Assembly: GCA_003248565.1 (NCBI GenBank)
Contig: QFOV01000037.1
Location: 1-32,090, forward strand
Reading direction: 5' to 3'
DNA from: Stenotrophomonas sp.
Lineage (GTDB): Bacteria > Pseudomonadota > Gammaproteobacteria > Xanthomonadales > Xanthomonadaceae
Length of the DNA: 32,090 bases
Shown: positions 31,627-32,090 of the stretch, in pieces
Position numbering within the stretch: the first letter of the stretch is position 1
Layout: each line of letters begins with the position of its first letter
Translations under genes and position numbers: made by a program
The notes under the pieces: generated by a model
Seen by the model: only the letters and a program-made list of their open reading frames with translations
Databases searched by the model: none
What the model was told of the DNA's origin: nothing

Positions 31627-31875
31627 ATGAGCGATACCCCTCCCGATCATCTGGCGGTCAACCCGCAGAGCCCGTTCCACAATGCCGAAGCGCTGCAGCG
31701 CGGCGTCGGCGTGCGTTTCAACGGCATCGAGCGTGATGACGTGGAAGAGTATTCCGTGCAGGAAGGCTGGATCCGCGTGCAGGCCGGCAAGGCCCGCGAC
31801 CGCCGTGGCAACCCGATGACGCTGAAGATCAAGGGTACGGTTGAGCCGTATTTTCTTGAGTTGAAGAACGTTTAA
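31627..31875 (+). CDS. DUF3297 family protein
   Basis: An 82-residue soluble protein of the DUF3297 family: HLAVNPQSPFHNAEALQRGV, VRFNGIERDDVEEYSVQEGW and a C-terminal KIKGTVEPYFLELKNV. It is a small beta-rich protein common in proteobacteria and has no known function; the normal size is about 80 residues. It is followed by a palindromic element and is likely monocistronic. Confidence 0.88.
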   Translation: MSDTPPDHLAVNPQSPFHNAEALQRGVGVRFNGIERDDVEEYSVQEGWIRVQAGKARDRRGNPMTLKIKGTVEPYFLELKNV

Positions 31876-31899
31876 AAGCCAAGGGCTGCATTTCTAGCC

Positions 31900-32023
31900 A
31901 GGAGCCTCCCCTCACCCCAACCCCTCTCCCGCAGGCGGGAGAGGGGCCAGATATGCGTGGGCTGCTAGTGCTTTAGCCCCTCTCCCGTTAACGGGAGAGG
32001 GGTTGGGGTGAGGGGAAGCTCCT
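31900..32023. repeat. 124-bp element with 32-bp terminal inverted repeats (CCCCTCACCCC type)
   Basis: The left arm 31900-31931 (core CCCCTCACCCCAACCCCTCT) and right arm 31992-32023 are reverse complements with one mismatch over 32 bp. The left side also forms a local hairpin, CCCCTCTCCCGC / CGGGAGAGGGG. This is the fullest copy of the repeat class seen in partial form at 1321, 5372 and 9661. Confidence 0.88.
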
Positions 32024-32057
32024 AACAAGCAAATCCAACGAGCCCCCCAAACCACCC

Positions 32058-32090
32058 TCAATCCCTCTGCCGGGTCTCCAGCAGGTCCAG
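32058..32090 (-). CDS. Possible 3' end of a minus-strand gene, truncated by the window edge
   Basis: Reading leftward from the edge, ten codons (LDLLETRQRD) end in TGA at 32058-32060. The position directly beyond a palindromic element fits a gene end, but the piece is too short to identify. Confidence 0.35.
   Translation of the reverse strand: MDLLETRQRD

Overview
The window is high-GC, gene-dense proteobacterial chromosome. It most likely comes from Stenotrophomonas or a close relative in the Lysobacteraceae (Xanthomonadaceae). Two things point there. First, many short palindromes carry a GTAG head followed by TGCCGAGC-cat-GCTCGGCA, which matches what I recall of the Stenotrophomonas SMAG/REP repeats. 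Second, there are several small conserved proteins typical of that family (DUF1415, DUF3247, DUF3297, DUF3016 types). No phage, transposase, CRISPR, tRNA or rRNA gene was seen.

Layout. 1-2.8 kb: YbjQ-like protein, a small membrane protein, a low-molecular-weight tyrosine-phosphatase-like protein, a Pr6Pr-type membrane protein and, convergent to these, a DUF2306 membrane protein. 2.9-7.9 kb: an iron-uptake operon with a Fur-box-like palindrome inside its promoter, then a TonB-dependent siderophore receptor, DUF3649, PepSY-TM (PiuB-like) and DUF3325 proteins; the receptor is separated from the rest by a heptanucleotide tandem repeat and hairpins. 7.9-11.2 kb: a LysR regulator, two small orphan genes, a YceI lipoprotein and a RutE-like nitroreductase. 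11.3-13.1 kb: an ELM1-family protein whose C-terminus runs into a 47-bp perfect inverted-repeat element, then a hexanucleotide repeat tract, then a yajQ gene broken by an internal deletion with frameshift.

13.1-16.8 kb: a probable aromatic alcohol/aldehyde oxidation cluster (AcoR-like regulator without an AAA+ domain, zinc alcohol dehydrogenase, benzaldehyde-type dehydrogenase) on the minus strand. 17-23.4 kb: DUF1415; an overlapping rsmC-like / rsuA / HAD-phosphatase operon; DUF3247; a hybrid histidine kinase; and a DUF3016 exported protein. 23.6-26.6 kb: D-alanine catabolism (dadA and alr, overlapping) with a divergent Lrp-type regulator. 26.6-32.1 kb: repeat clusters, a proline-rich exported protein, msrB, the flagellar stator genes motA-motB behind a sigma-28-like promoter, and several small conserved proteins.

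Intergenic DNA is unusually rich in palindromic repeats of at least four kinds: SMAG; a GTGGGAGCGGCG inverted pair; CCCCTCTCCC-type elements, one with 32-bp terminal inverted repeats; and the CGTCATTCCCGCG element. The most notable observations are the damaged yajQ, the inverted-repeat element that supplies the C-terminus and stop codon of the ELM1-family gene, and the AAA+-less AcoR-like regulator with a nearby palindromic operator candidate. I found no clearly new multi-gene system. Domain assignments rest on recognition by eye, not on searches.
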